NCBI GenBank assembly: GCA_964526635.1
Contig: CAZGLR010000026.1
Span: 1-31,986 of the forward strand
From: CAZGLR01 sp964526635
GTDB lineage: Bacteria > Zixibacteria > MSB-5A5 > GN15 > JAAZOE01
DNA length: 31,986 nt
Direction: 5' to 3'
The notes beneath the pieces were generated by a model that worked only from the letters and a program-made list of their open reading frames with translations, did not search any database and was not told the DNA's origin. A program made the translations under genes and the position numbers. How positions within the stretch are numbered: position 1 is the stretch's first letter; each line of letters starts with the position of its first letter. This document shows, in pieces, positions 17,842 through 25,025 of this stretch.

Positions 17842-18942
17842 TCAGGCAGCGGTTGATAAACAGCCGTGCAACCTGGCCAGGGCGGCGCAGACGGCTGCTT
17901 TGGGTTCGACGTTTAACTCGATATCGTGCATAGTTACGGCCAGGTCTCTCGGGGCAGTATAAAGATGTTCCGGAACGATACTTCCGGCGGCAATACTGCG
18001 TAATTCCGATTGAAAATCAATATTGATAAGTTCATCAACGGGACCATTGTTAAGGAGAATCAGCAGATCACGGATCAGGCTTTGCCATACAGCCAAAACG
18101 CGAATGAGGCGCGAACGGTCGTTAAACGGTAACTGATCGGCTGCCGTGGCGACAACAGTCGCCGCCGATGAGGTAAACAGGGCGGCGAAAAGATCCATGG
18201 CGCCCCGGCGATCGCTGCTGAAAGTCTCATCGGCCAGATACAGCGCCCGCCCGATTGATCCGCGCGATAACCGTGCCCATAAATGCGCTGTCTGGGGCTC
18301 AAGCTGAAGTCGCTGCATCAGATACTCTTCCACGTGCATTTCCGCGAGATTGGGAAATTTGACTCTGCGGCAGCGCGATATAATTGTCGGAAGGAGCTTA
18401 TCGGGGCGGGCGGTGGTGATAATCACCAGGGTCCGCGAGGGTGGTTCTTCGATTAGTTTGAGCAGAGCATCAGCCGACTGCGTCAGCATGCGCTCCATTT
18501 GATCAATGATAATCACGCGCCGTCCGGTCGCCGATGGTGTCTGGCTGACCGACCGTTGAATCTCGCGGACCCGTGCGATAGGAATCGACATCTGGCGCTT
18601 GCCGCCGATGAGCATATAGGGCTCCTCGATTCGGCCGTTGAGAATCTCCCAGAAATTTTCATGTTCTTCGGATTCTGATTTCGATGGCGGCGTCGGGATG
18701 GCGATATATAATCCCGAATGCTGTAGTTTATTTATCTGTATGCAGGAGGGACATAGCCCGCAACTGTCGCCGTCTTGCGGCTCACGGCAATTGACATATG
18801 CTGCCAGCGCCAGCGCCATAGCCCATTTGCCAACCCCTTCCGAACCGGCAAAAAGATAGCTGTTGGGGAGCTGCTCACGGTCCGCCGTGCGCCGCAGCAG
18901 TTGTTTGATTACCTCATGTCCTGCACTCGCGTCAAATTTCAT
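17842..18942 (-). CDS. holB: DNA polymerase III subunit delta' (clamp-loader)
   Basis: A 366-residue AAA+ clamp-loader subunit that helps load the sliding clamp at replication forks. N-terminal features are QLPNSYLFAGSEGVGKWAM, a degenerate Walker A in which Lys is kept but the following Thr/Ser is Trp, and a zinc-module cysteine set (Cys in AYVNCRE, then SCGLCPSC). Downstream are VIIIDQMERM in the Walker B position, LLKLIEEPPSRTLVIITT and the sensor segment LLPTIISRCRRVKFP. A delta' lacking a proper nucleotide site is normal for the family. ATG 18942 was chosen over TTG 18945. It overlaps the end of the EnvC-like gene by 11 bp, so replication and cell-division genes share a transcript. Confidence 0.88.
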   Translation of the reverse strand: MKFDASAGHEVIKQLLRRTADREQLPNSYLFAGSEGVGKWAMALALAAYVNCREPQDGDSCGLCPSCIQINKLQHSGLYIAIPTPPSKSESEEHENFWEILNGRIEEPYMLIGGKRQMSIPIARVREIQRSVSQTPSATGRRVIIIDQMERMLTQSADALLKLIEEPPSRTLVIITTARPDKLLPTIISRCRRVKFPNLAEMHVEEYLMQRLQLEPQTAHLWARLSRGSIGRALYLADETFSSDRRGAMDLFAALFTSSAATVVATAADQLPFNDRSRLIRVLAVWQSLIRDLLILLNNGPVDELINIDFQSELRSIAAGSIVPEHLYTAPRDLAVTMHDIELNVEPKAAVCAALARLHGCLSTAA

Positions 18943-20101
18943 CAAGATCCAGCCAGATTACTGGGTCGAGATGCTCCCGACCCTTGCGTAGTTCAAATCG
19001 CACGACACTATCACCGGCCGTGCCCAGCATCTCACCGGTCATGGCCATGTCATCGAGCATGACCGCCACGCTTTCCAGACCGGCATAGGTAGTATAATAG
19101 CCATCGTCGTGTTCGAGAATGACAAATTGATTATATCCGCGTAATTTCCCGATATAGGCAACCCGCCCGGGGGCGCAGGCCCGGACGCCGGATCGTTTGA
19201 CCTTGGGCTGAATATCAACGCCGGGAGTGAATGATTTGAGATTGGTGATTTTGTCGGTTTTCCATCCGAACGTCGTCACGATATTTCCCGGAACCGGCGG
19301 CGACAATGATCCCTTGAGCTGAGCGAAGGCACCCGGCATGAAACGGACCGGGGGACTCTCCTGACGGCGCCTGGCCAACGATTCTTCGAGTTGAGCGATA
19401 ATATCTTCCATCTGCCGGGCCACTTCTGACAGGGAAACAAGGCGATCCTGGAGACGATTGGCCTGCTTGCGGACATTGCCCAGGGAGGACTGCTCTTTTT
19501 CCTTCAGGGTCAAATCCAGGTTAATACGGCTGCGTTTTTCGGCACGCTGTTGTTTGAGTTGTTTCCCGGTTGTCTCCAAACTATCGATAAATGTGGCGAG
19601 AAACTGAAGACTGTCGCCGACGACTGTTAATTCTTCAACCGAACGGCCCGAGACCATAGACAGATAATGCAGACGTCGATTACGGTTCAGGTGGCTCTCG
19701 TAATCCCATTGATCGAAGATTGTCTGACGGTTGCGTGATTTATAGTACTCGACCACCAGTGCCTCGAAGTGCTCACGCTTGTTTACAAGGCGATCCTGGG
19801 CGTTTTCAAGCAGTTGCGAATTTGCAGTGAGATCGGCACGGACGGTCGTCAGGTGGCGTTCAAGCCGGGAAACTTCCCTTTTATTAGAGGAAACGCGCTT
19901 GTCGTATTTGCCGATGGCGTTTTGAAGCTGATCCTCGAGCAGCTTGAGGCTGTCCACCTTGTGGCGGGTATCCTCCAACTGTTGTTTGATCTTCTGAAGC
20001 TCCTGTTTGTTTTCATGAAGCTGCCGTGTATCTTCGGCAACAATCAGAGCCGATGTCAGCAGGAGCAAAACGGCTATAACGCAAAAAACCGACAATTTCA
20101 T
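18932..20101 (-). CDS. EnvC-like protein: coiled coil plus degenerate LytM/M23 domain
   Basis: A 389-residue exported protein. A signal peptide (MKLSVFCVIAVLLLLTSALI) is followed by about 230 residues of coiled coil in the style of EnvC. A C-terminal LytM/peptidase M23 domain begins near PVPGNIVTTFGWKTDK. The zinc site is largely lost. The position of the usual HxGxD has TPGVD, YAHL is YAGL, and the final HLHF motif is VVRFEL, leaving only the Asp. E. coli EnvC is likewise inactive and activates amidases when driven by FtsEX. ATG 20101 overlaps the stop of ftsX in an ATGA (20098-20101), strongly supporting an FtsEX-EnvC module. It most likely acts as an amidase activator in the periplasm; the partner amidase is not in the window. 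Confidence 0.85.
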   Translation of the reverse strand: MKLSVFCVIAVLLLLTSALIVAEDTRQLHENKQELQKIKQQLEDTRHKVDSLKLLEDQLQNAIGKYDKRVSSNKREVSRLERHLTTVRADLTANSQLLENAQDRLVNKREHFEALVVEYYKSRNRQTIFDQWDYESHLNRNRRLHYLSMVSGRSVEELTVVGDSLQFLATFIDSLETTGKQLKQQRAEKRSRINLDLTLKEKEQSSLGNVRKQANRLQDRLVSLSEVARQMEDIIAQLEESLARRRQESPPVRFMPGAFAQLKGSLSPPVPGNIVTTFGWKTDKITNLKSFTPGVDIQPKVKRSGVRACAPGRVAYIGKLRGYNQFVILEHDDGYYTTYAGLESVAVMLDDMAMTGEMLGTAGDSVVRFELRKGREHLDPVIWLDLDEI

Positions 20102-20937
20102 AATTTCAACATCCTGCGAATACCAAAGTAAGCCCCGATCATACCGATAATCCCGGCGCCCAGGCAATAGGCCGCGATATAGGTGATATCAGGCAGATAT
20201 ATCGTGAACTGAGCAAAACTCACCTGATCGTGAACAAAATATACCAGCACCCAGCCCAGAATCGCAGCCACCAGTCCTGACAAAAAACCCTCGGCAAGAA
20301 ACGGTATCACCAGGTAAACGTCACCGGCACCAAGCAGCGACAATTGGAAAAACTCATTTGATTTACTTCTGGCCATCAGGCGATTGGTATTGGCCATTGT
20401 CAAAAGTACAATCATCACGATCAGCAGCCCGAGACCAAAGCCCAGTCGCCGGACGATATCTCCGGTGCGCTCGACTTTCGCAATCCATTGCCGGCCGTAT
20501 TCAATTGTATCGATACCAGCTAACTGCATTATACGACCCTCGACCGCTTCCAGATCAGAGAGATTCATACCTCCCCGGAAGCTGAGGACAAATGATCTCG
20601 GCAACGGATTGGTTTCCAGTTGATTAAGGATACCGGGGCCGAGATCGTTTTCCAGGATAGCCGCAGCATCATCCTTGGAGATATACATCAACGAATCAAC
20701 ATCGGTAATATTTTTCAGTGAATCGGCGGTGGCGGGAATAAGGCTGTCGGGATGATCATCGAAAATAAAGACTTCCATCTTTACCTGGTCCAGCAGGCGA
20801 CTATAGTATTCCCGGCTGTTGAGTCCACCTATCCAGAAGAGATCGACCAGCAGAAGAGTAATAAAGAGAACCAGAAATGATCCCAGCGCAAGCCGTTTGC
20901 CCCGATTAAGCTGCCTGAAAATCTGCCGGAATATCAT
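20098..20937 (-). CDS. ftsX: FtsX-like permease of the cell-division FtsEX complex
   Basis: A 279-residue inner-membrane protein of type VII ABC (MacB/FtsX) topology. TM1 is at about residues 17-36, then a periplasmic domain of about 120 residues includes MEVFIFDDHPDSL. Three TM helices follow near 165-190, 210-240 and 250-272. The FtsX-type FNAxR region is represented by ANTNRLMARSKSNEFFQLSLLGAGD. It overlaps ftsE upstream and the EnvC-like gene downstream, each through an ATGA. In characterised systems FtsX transmits ATP-driven movement from FtsE to periplasmic hydrolase activators. Here the partner FtsE seems unable to hydrolyse ATP. Confidence 0.88.
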   Translation of the reverse strand: MIFRQIFRQLNRGKRLALGSFLVLFITLLLVDLFWIGGLNSREYYSRLLDQVKMEVFIFDDHPDSLIPATADSLKNITDVDSLMYISKDDAAAILENDLGPGILNQLETNPLPRSFVLSFRGGMNLSDLEAVEGRIMQLAGIDTIEYGRQWIAKVERTGDIVRRLGFGLGLLIVMIVLLTMANTNRLMARSKSNEFFQLSLLGAGDVYLVIPFLAEGFLSGLVAAILGWVLVYFVHDQVSFAQFTIYLPDITYIAAYCLGAGIIGMIGAYFGIRRMLKL

Positions 20938-21602
20938 ACATCCCTCCCGGCCGGGATAATCTGACCGTGCTCAAGACGATAAATAGCATCCGGCCCGGTT
21001 TTGGGAACATCTCCGGCACTCAGGTAGAGAATGGTCGATCCGGCCAGATGCAGCGCGGCCAGTTTTTCATGAATAAACCGTCGGGAGCGATCATCAAGGC
21101 CATCGGTGGGCGTATCGGCGATAACAATCTGTTTACGGGCGGCCTCGGCCCGGGCCAACAGGGTTGCGCGCCGTTCGGCTTCGGAGATAGTCGTCGGCAT
21201 GTGGCTGGCAAGATGGCTAAGTTTATAAGCGCTGCAGGCCGACAGGGCCTGCCGCCGGGCCTGCCGGGCGGGAGTACCGGCGATCTCGGCTGAAAGCGCG
21301 ACATTAGCCAGGATGGTACGATCCGAGAGCAAGGTATAAATCCCGCCAACCCCGCCGATTAACCGACGCAGTTTTTGAAGACGATGACGCGACCGACGGG
21401 CAGCAAGAACATCGATACCATCAACTATCACCGCGCCCTCGTCAGGCGCCTGCAGGCCGACAATCAGTTTGACCAGCGAGGTCTTGCCGGCGCGCGACGG
21501 CCCGGTGATGACAGTGTATGAGGCCCTCGGGATACGCAGGTTGAGATTGGCAAACACCGGCTTGGCGCCCCGGGATAAATAGATGCTGCTGAGTTCAATC
21601 AC
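20934..21602 (-). CDS. ftsE: FtsE-like ABC ATPase with degenerate catalytic motifs
   Basis: A 222-residue ABC ATPase domain that starts like FtsE (IELSSIYLSRGAKPVFANL). Walker A is kept as GPSRAGKTS. Other motifs are altered: the Q-loop region reads IGGVGGIYTLLSDRTILANV with no Gln, the signature LSGGE is ISEAE, the Walker B end reads IVIADTPTDGLD with Thr in place of the catalytic Glu, and the switch His region reads LYLSAGD. It should bind nucleotide poorly or without turnover. GTG 21602 was chosen: it gives the usual FtsE N terminus and has GGCGGA upstream. A TTG at 21623 is an alternative. It is the first gene of the ftsE-ftsX-envC-like-holB operon, with an ATGA overlap to ftsX. Confidence 0.85.
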   Translation of the reverse strand: MIELSSIYLSRGAKPVFANLNLRIPRASYTVITGPSRAGKTSLVKLIVGLQAPDEGAVIVDGIDVLAARRSRHRLQKLRRLIGGVGGIYTLLSDRTILANVALSAEIAGTPARQARRQALSACSAYKLSHLASHMPTTISEAERRATLLARAEAARKQIVIADTPTDGLDDRSRRFIHEKLAALHLAGSTILYLSAGDVPKTGPDAIYRLEHGQIIPAGRDV

Positions 21603-21720
21603 AGCGTCGATCCGCCTGTTCAATTTTTGATCATGTCAAAAACATGGAGCAGAGTCCGTTTTTTTCTGTATAAACAAGTACATATGCCATCGCCCGTATG
21701 CACACAGCTTGAATTGAACG

Positions 21721-21748
21721 TTGACAGTGCCTCTGACTCTGCTATATT
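21721..21748 (+). promoter_or_regulatory. Strong sigma-70-like promoter for the Ycf48-like gene
   Basis: A perfect TTGACA at 21721-21726, a 16-bp spacer and TATATT at 21743-21748 lie about 55 bp before ATG 21803. Confidence 0.65.
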
Positions 21749-21802
21749 CATGTGGATGGTAACATGACACTAACTGCTTATCAACTTGAAAATGAGGTAG
21801 AT

Positions 21803-22735
21803 ATGCGGAAGATACTGACTCTGATCATCCTGATACTGGCCGCCTCGATTGCCGCTCAGGATTCGCCGCCAGAATATACACGGCTCGACGTGCCTTCTGA
21901 ATCCGATATCACCAAGATCTTTTTTATCAATGATTTCTATGGCTACGCGGTCACCGCCGGGGGGGAATTGCTGTCGACATCCAATGGCGGCAAAATATGG
22001 CGCAGTAAGGATGTTACCAAACGCGAGATAACCGATATCTGTTTTTCCGACCGGACCGGCTTTCTCTGCGGCGATATGGGCATGATTATGAAGACCACCA
22101 ATGGCGGAACCAGTTGGACCGACATGTCGCAGAACCTGAAATACCGTTTCACCGGGATAGCCATGCTTGACGACAGCACCGTATTCGTCGTCGGCACCGA
22201 TCAGAACAGTATGGCCAAAACACGGGGAGTTATTTTCGCCAGCTATAATTACGGCAATACCTGGGATAAATTCGATAAGCATTTGGGCAATGGCTACACC
22301 GATATTGTGACCGACCCACCGCGGAAAGTGTATATCCTGGCTATTAAGCGGGCGTATCATTCCATCTCGAGCGGGAAACATTTCTTCCATGGCGCCTATG
22401 GCGGCGGCCGTCTGGGATTCTGTTTCGATTTTATCGAAGATTGGGGTTTCATGGTCGGCAACGATGGCCTCTTTTCGCGGACAACCACTCATGGCCGTGA
22501 ATGGGAAGATGTCGATGTCGGGTTGACCAAGAATTTATATTCAGTCGCCATGTTCGATAAATATTCGGGTATTGCGGTCGGTGAAGATGGTGTCGTTTTG
22601 TATTTTTCCGAGAGCGGCGATAAGTATCGCTCGGAATCATGTGGCTATGATTTCGATTTAAATACGGTGTTTTTAACAGACACGAAGATTTTCATAGGCG
22701 GCGATGAGGGTTTAATGCTGGTAAAAGACCGGTAG
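21803..22735 (+). CDS. Exported Ycf48-like/BNR beta-propeller protein
   Basis: A 310-residue protein with a signal peptide (hydrophobic core ILTLIILILAASIAAQ). It contains about six to seven propeller repeats of Ycf48/BNR type, with recurring GYAVTAGGELLSTSNGGKIW, GFLCGDMGMIMKTTNGGTSW, RGVIFASYNYGNTW and GIAVGEDGVVLYFSESG. The repeated [T/S]-x-[N/D]-G-G-x-x-W motif is typical. Ycf48 in plastids and cyanobacteria assists photosystem II assembly, but homologues are widespread in non-photosynthetic bacteria as secreted propellers of unknown role. ATG 21803 was chosen for its GAGGT ribosome-binding site and signal peptide; the frame is open further upstream without such support. Expressed alone from its own promoter, divergent from the ftsE operon. 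Confidence 0.82.
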   Translation: MRKILTLIILILAASIAAQDSPPEYTRLDVPSESDITKIFFINDFYGYAVTAGGELLSTSNGGKIWRSKDVTKREITDICFSDRTGFLCGDMGMIMKTTNGGTSWTDMSQNLKYRFTGIAMLDDSTVFVVGTDQNSMAKTRGVIFASYNYGNTWDKFDKHLGNGYTDIVTDPPRKVYILAIKRAYHSISSGKHFFHGAYGGGRLGFCFDFIEDWGFMVGNDGLFSRTTTHGREWEDVDVGLTKNLYSVAMFDKYSGIAVGEDGVVLYFSESGDKYRSESCGYDFDLNTVFLTDTKIFIGGDEGLMLVKDR

Positions 22736-22792
22736 CCATACTCCGGCTACCCACAACGCCGGGTGCCCTTAGCTTGCTGTGGGGATTGCAAA

Positions 22793-22900
22793 GTAGGGCG
22801 GGTCCCCCGGTGGGAGCCGCCATTTTTTATTCACGCATCGAATTGATCCAGAAATTTATGACGCATTTTTAAGGCAGGTCCCTTTGGGGACCTGCCCTAC
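22793..22900. repeat. Inverted pair of REP-like palindromes with GTAG heads (BIME-like)
   Basis: The left unit starts with GTAG at 22793-22796 and continues into a palindrome, GGCGGGTCCC (22797-22806) against GGGAGCCGCC (22812-22821), with one mismatch. The right unit is inverted: a perfect 10-bp stem GGCAGGTCCC (22873-22882) with GGGACCTGCC (22887-22896), followed by CTAC (22897-22900), which is GTAG on the other strand. Read from their GTAG heads the two units begin alike (GTAGGGCRGGTCCC). A GTAG tetranucleotide followed by an imperfect palindrome, in head-to-head pairs, is the layout of REP/BIME elements mobilised by RAYT transposases. Confidence 0.65.
22797..22828 (+). terminator. Possible terminator formed by the left REP-like palindrome
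   Basis: The 10-bp stem with one mismatch at 22797-22821 is followed by ATTTTTT (22822-22828). This would serve as a Rho-independent terminator about 60 bp after the Ycf48-like gene. Immediately before it are two other small inverted repeats: GGTAGCC/GGCTACC at 22731-22751, which includes the stop codon, and CCCACA/TGTGGG at 22750-22783. Confidence 0.5.
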
Positions 22901-22960
22901 TCGGCTACTCGGCTAATAAAGTAGTCAACGCAGGGAAGTTAATTTCACAAGGAGTTTACT

Positions 22961-23245
22961 ATGAAGGTGTGGAAGGTATGGGCACTTATTTTGTGTCTGT
23001 GTGCAAGTTGTTATGCTGACGAATTCAAAAAAGTTGCTTTTATTGATCCTTTTCAAATTCTCATTGAACAAACGGACACTTCAGGTATTCAACCTGAAAG
23101 CTACTATAATCAATATTGTGGTTGGCGCACGTCCCCGTGCGCCAACATCCATTCGCCGGCGGACGAGGACGTCCGCCAGCCACAAAACCAGTTGTCAAAG
23201 AGCAAAGCCGGCGAAACGGCTATATATCTACACGCTAACAACTGA
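22961..23245 (+). CDS. Small exported-protein ORF invaded by palindromic repeats
   Basis: A 94-codon ORF with a very good ribosome-binding site (AAGGAG at 22949-22954) before ATG 22961. It has a clear signal peptide (VWALILCLCASCYADEF). About 50 codons look like ordinary protein (FKKVAFIDPFQILIEQTDTS). From 23118 to 23183 the frame runs through an inverted pair of palindromes whose translation (RTSPCANIHSPADEDVR) is clearly repeat-derived. The C-terminal part is therefore probably not ancestral. It may be the remnant of a longer secreted protein or a short peptide tolerated with the insertion. No family recognised. Confidence 0.4.
   Translation: MKVWKVWALILCLCASCYADEFKKVAFIDPFQILIEQTDTSGIQPESYYNQYCGWRTSPCANIHSPADEDVRQPQNQLSKSKAGETAIYLHANN
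23118..23183. repeat. 66-bp inverted pair of palindromes with GTGG heads (BIME/MITE-like)
   Basis: The left unit begins GTGG and forms a perfect 11-bp stem, GTTGGCGCACG (23121-23131) with CGTGCGCCAAC (23136-23146) around TCCC. The right unit has an 8-bp stem, GGCGGACG (23158-23165) with CGTCCGCC (23170-23177) around AGGA, and ends CCAC (23180-23183). Read inwards from each end the two units share the pattern GTGGYTGGCGSACGTCC, so the whole element has imperfect terminal inverted repeats that are each self-complementary. It sits inside the ORF at 22961-23245. Confidence 0.65.
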
Positions 23246-23290
23246 CTATAACTTATCTACCGTCAGTGGAACATTCCGCAATAAAAATAC

Positions 23291-23321
23291 TTGACAATAC
23301 TAAAAAATACGTACATATACC
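23291..23321 (+). promoter_or_regulatory. Possible promoter for the HTH-DUF2087 gene
   Basis: A perfect TTGACA at 23291-23296 is followed by an A/T-rich spacer. A weak TATACC lies at 23316-23321 with 19-bp spacing. The site is about 30 bp upstream of ATG 23350. Confidence 0.35.
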
Positions 23322-23349
23322 GATAAATACATTAAAAGGGCTCAAAACA

Positions 23350-23814
23350 ATGAAAAGTTTCGATCAAATGAACTTCTATACCACCACCGAACTGGCCGAA
23401 CGGCTCAAAATGAATATTCAGGTCATCGCCCGTAAACTCCAGTCGGGTGAGATCAAGGGCTATAAAATCGGCAAGGACTGGCGCGTTGAAGAGGCTGATA
23501 TTCAGGCCTGGTTGGATAAACTCGGCCGGGAAACCGGTATGACACCGCGTGAGAAGGTGCTGGGGTCGTTTATGAAAGACGGCCGGTTTACCCGTCTTCC
23601 GGCTCAGCGTAAACGGCGTGTTTATTTGCTCGAGCATATTCTACGGGAGTTTGATCCCTCGCGAACCTATACCGAAAAGCAAGTCGATGAGATCATCCAC
23701 AAGTATCACGAGGATCATTGTTTCGTGCGCCGTGAGATGATCTGCGAGAAGATGATGATGCGGAAAGACGGCATCTATCGCCGTAACAGCAGTTATATCA
23801 ATATTCCCGAGTAG
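23350..23814 (+). CDS. Excisionase-type HTH protein fused to DUF2087
   Basis: A 154-residue predicted DNA-binding protein. Residues about 8-55 form an excisionase/MerR-like winged helix (FYTTTELAERLKMNIQVIAR, then GYKIGKDWRVEEADIQAWLD), the type that binds DNA as a small recombination or transcription factor. Residues about 70-150 match DUF2087 (PF09860): VLGSFMKDGRFTRLPAQRKR, then RVYLLEHILREFDPSRTYTE, followed by VDEIIHKYHEDHCFVRREMI and a final DGIYRRNSSY. ATG 23350 was chosen because the HTH starts here; a longer frame upstream has no support. It stands alone and ends at a terminator shared with the convergent rng operon. Likely a transcription regulator; target unknown. Confidence 0.82.
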   Translation: MKSFDQMNFYTTTELAERLKMNIQVIARKLQSGEIKGYKIGKDWRVEEADIQAWLDKLGRETGMTPREKVLGSFMKDGRFTRLPAQRKRRVYLLEHILREFDPSRTYTEKQVDEIIHKYHEDHCFVRREMICEKMMMRKDGIYRRNSSYINIPE

Positions 23815-23862
23815 GTGGTCGACTTCCGGTAAGAGGGCCGGGAGGTATTTATCCCGCCGACT

Positions 23863-23896
23863 AAAAAAAAACGCCGGGCGGCCTGCCCGGCGTTTT
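23863..23896. terminator. Bidirectional Rho-independent terminator
   Basis: A 9-bp perfect stem (ACGCCGGGC at 23871-23879 with GCCCGGCGT at 23885-23893) has a 5-nt loop. It is flanked by eight A on the left and TTTT on the right, so it works for both the HTH-DUF2087 gene (plus) and the yajC-def-fmt-rng operon (minus). Confidence 0.85.
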
Positions 23897-23915
23897 CAGA
23901 TAATTTCCCTGCATA

Positions 23916-25016
23916 TTATGCGTGTTGCTTTACCTCGAGATGGCGCTCGGTGATATCCGTATTGGTGTCCATCCGGGAAATAATAAATTCCTGGATCGAC
24001 ATGGTAGTATCACGCACCAGATTGATATGGAAACGGTAGGAGTTGGCAAGTTTGGCCACCCAGTTTCCATCGGTGATAGTAAGGAAGTCGGCCAGTTCGG
24101 GATGCACGACCAGATTGAACCGTTCGTTTGAATTAGCGGCCCGCGCCCGCTGGAACCATCGTTCCACTTTGGTCGCGACCGTCTGTTTCGACAGCACCCG
24201 CCCGAGTCCATTGCAATGGGGGCAGATTTCGGTCATCGCCGTCATCAGTCCCGGTCGGATGCGCTCGCGGGTCATTTCGATAAGTCCGAAATCGGACACC
24301 GGTGAAATTGCCCGTTTGGCGCGGTCGTTTTTGAAGTAATGACAATACGCGTCATACAGTTTGCGTCGATTTTCGCGATTATACATATCGATAAAATCGA
24401 CGACAATCAGACCGCCCAGATCGCGCAGACGGATTTGGCGGGCGACTTCGCGGGCAGCTTCGAGATTGGTTCTCAGAATTGTCTGTTCCTGATCCTTTTT
24501 GCCCACGAACCGGCCGGTGTTGACATCGATCGTGACCATCGCCTCGGTTTGATCGATAATAAGGTATGATCCCTTGCGAATCCATACCCGGCGATCCATC
24601 ATCTTCTCGATTTCGGTTTCGATGTTATAGTGATCGAAAATCGGAGTGGGTTCGTTGTAGTATTTCACCCGTCCTTTGAGGGCCGGCGCGATTTCCCGGA
24701 CAAACGCGAGGACTTCGCGGAATACGGTCCGATTGTCAACAACCAGTGAGCTGACGTCGTCGCTGTAGATATCGCGAATCAACCCGGTTACCATTCCCAT
24801 TTCCTGATGCAGCAACGCGGGCGGTTTCATTTTGTCCGCCTGTCGTCTGAGTTGCTGCCAGTACTTCAGTAACCGTTTGATATCGGCCTTGAAATCGGCT
24901 TCGTTGCGACCCTCGGCTTCAGTGCGAATTATGAGTCCGAAGCCCTCGGGGCGAAGGTCTCGCAGGCAGCTTCGGAGGCGTTTTTTTTCGCCCCAGTCGC
25001 TGATCCGTTTGGACAC
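23916..25016 (-). CDS. rng: Ribonuclease G/E, C-terminal part after an in-frame stop
   Basis: The 366-residue catalytic part of RNase G. It includes RRQADKMKPPALLHQE in the 5'-sensor/RNase H-like area. The metal-binding aspartates are kept in MVTIDVNTGRFVG and LIVVDFIDMYNRENRR. The zinc-link motif is CPHCNGLGRV, and a C-terminal domain follows. It is in the same frame as the N-terminal part at 25026-25466, separated by TAG at 25026-25028 and three further codons. GTG 25016 is the first possible start but has no visible ribosome-binding site, so independent translation is doubtful. The joined protein (about 515 residues) has normal RNase G length. RNase G matures rRNA and degrades mRNA. The gene is broken by a nonsense mutation, a sequencing error or readthrough. 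Confidence 0.85.
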   Translation of the reverse strand: MSKRISDWGEKKRLRSCLRDLRPEGFGLIIRTEAEGRNEADFKADIKRLLKYWQQLRRQADKMKPPALLHQEMGMVTGLIRDIYSDDVSSLVVDNRTVFREVLAFVREIAPALKGRVKYYNEPTPIFDHYNIETEIEKMMDRRVWIRKGSYLIIDQTEAMVTIDVNTGRFVGKKDQEQTILRTNLEAAREVARQIRLRDLGGLIVVDFIDMYNRENRRKLYDAYCHYFKNDRAKRAISPVSDFGLIEMTRERIRPGLMTAMTEICPHCNGLGRVLSKQTVATKVERWFQRARAANSNERFNLVVHPELADFLTITDGNWVAKLANSYRFHINLVRDTTMSIQEFIISRMDTNTDITERHLEVKQHA

Positions 25017-25025
25017 CCGGGTATG

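Noticed and set aside
22731..23183. CRISPR array or tandem repeat array
   Set aside because: The repeats are inverted palindromes of differing sequence without regular spacers.
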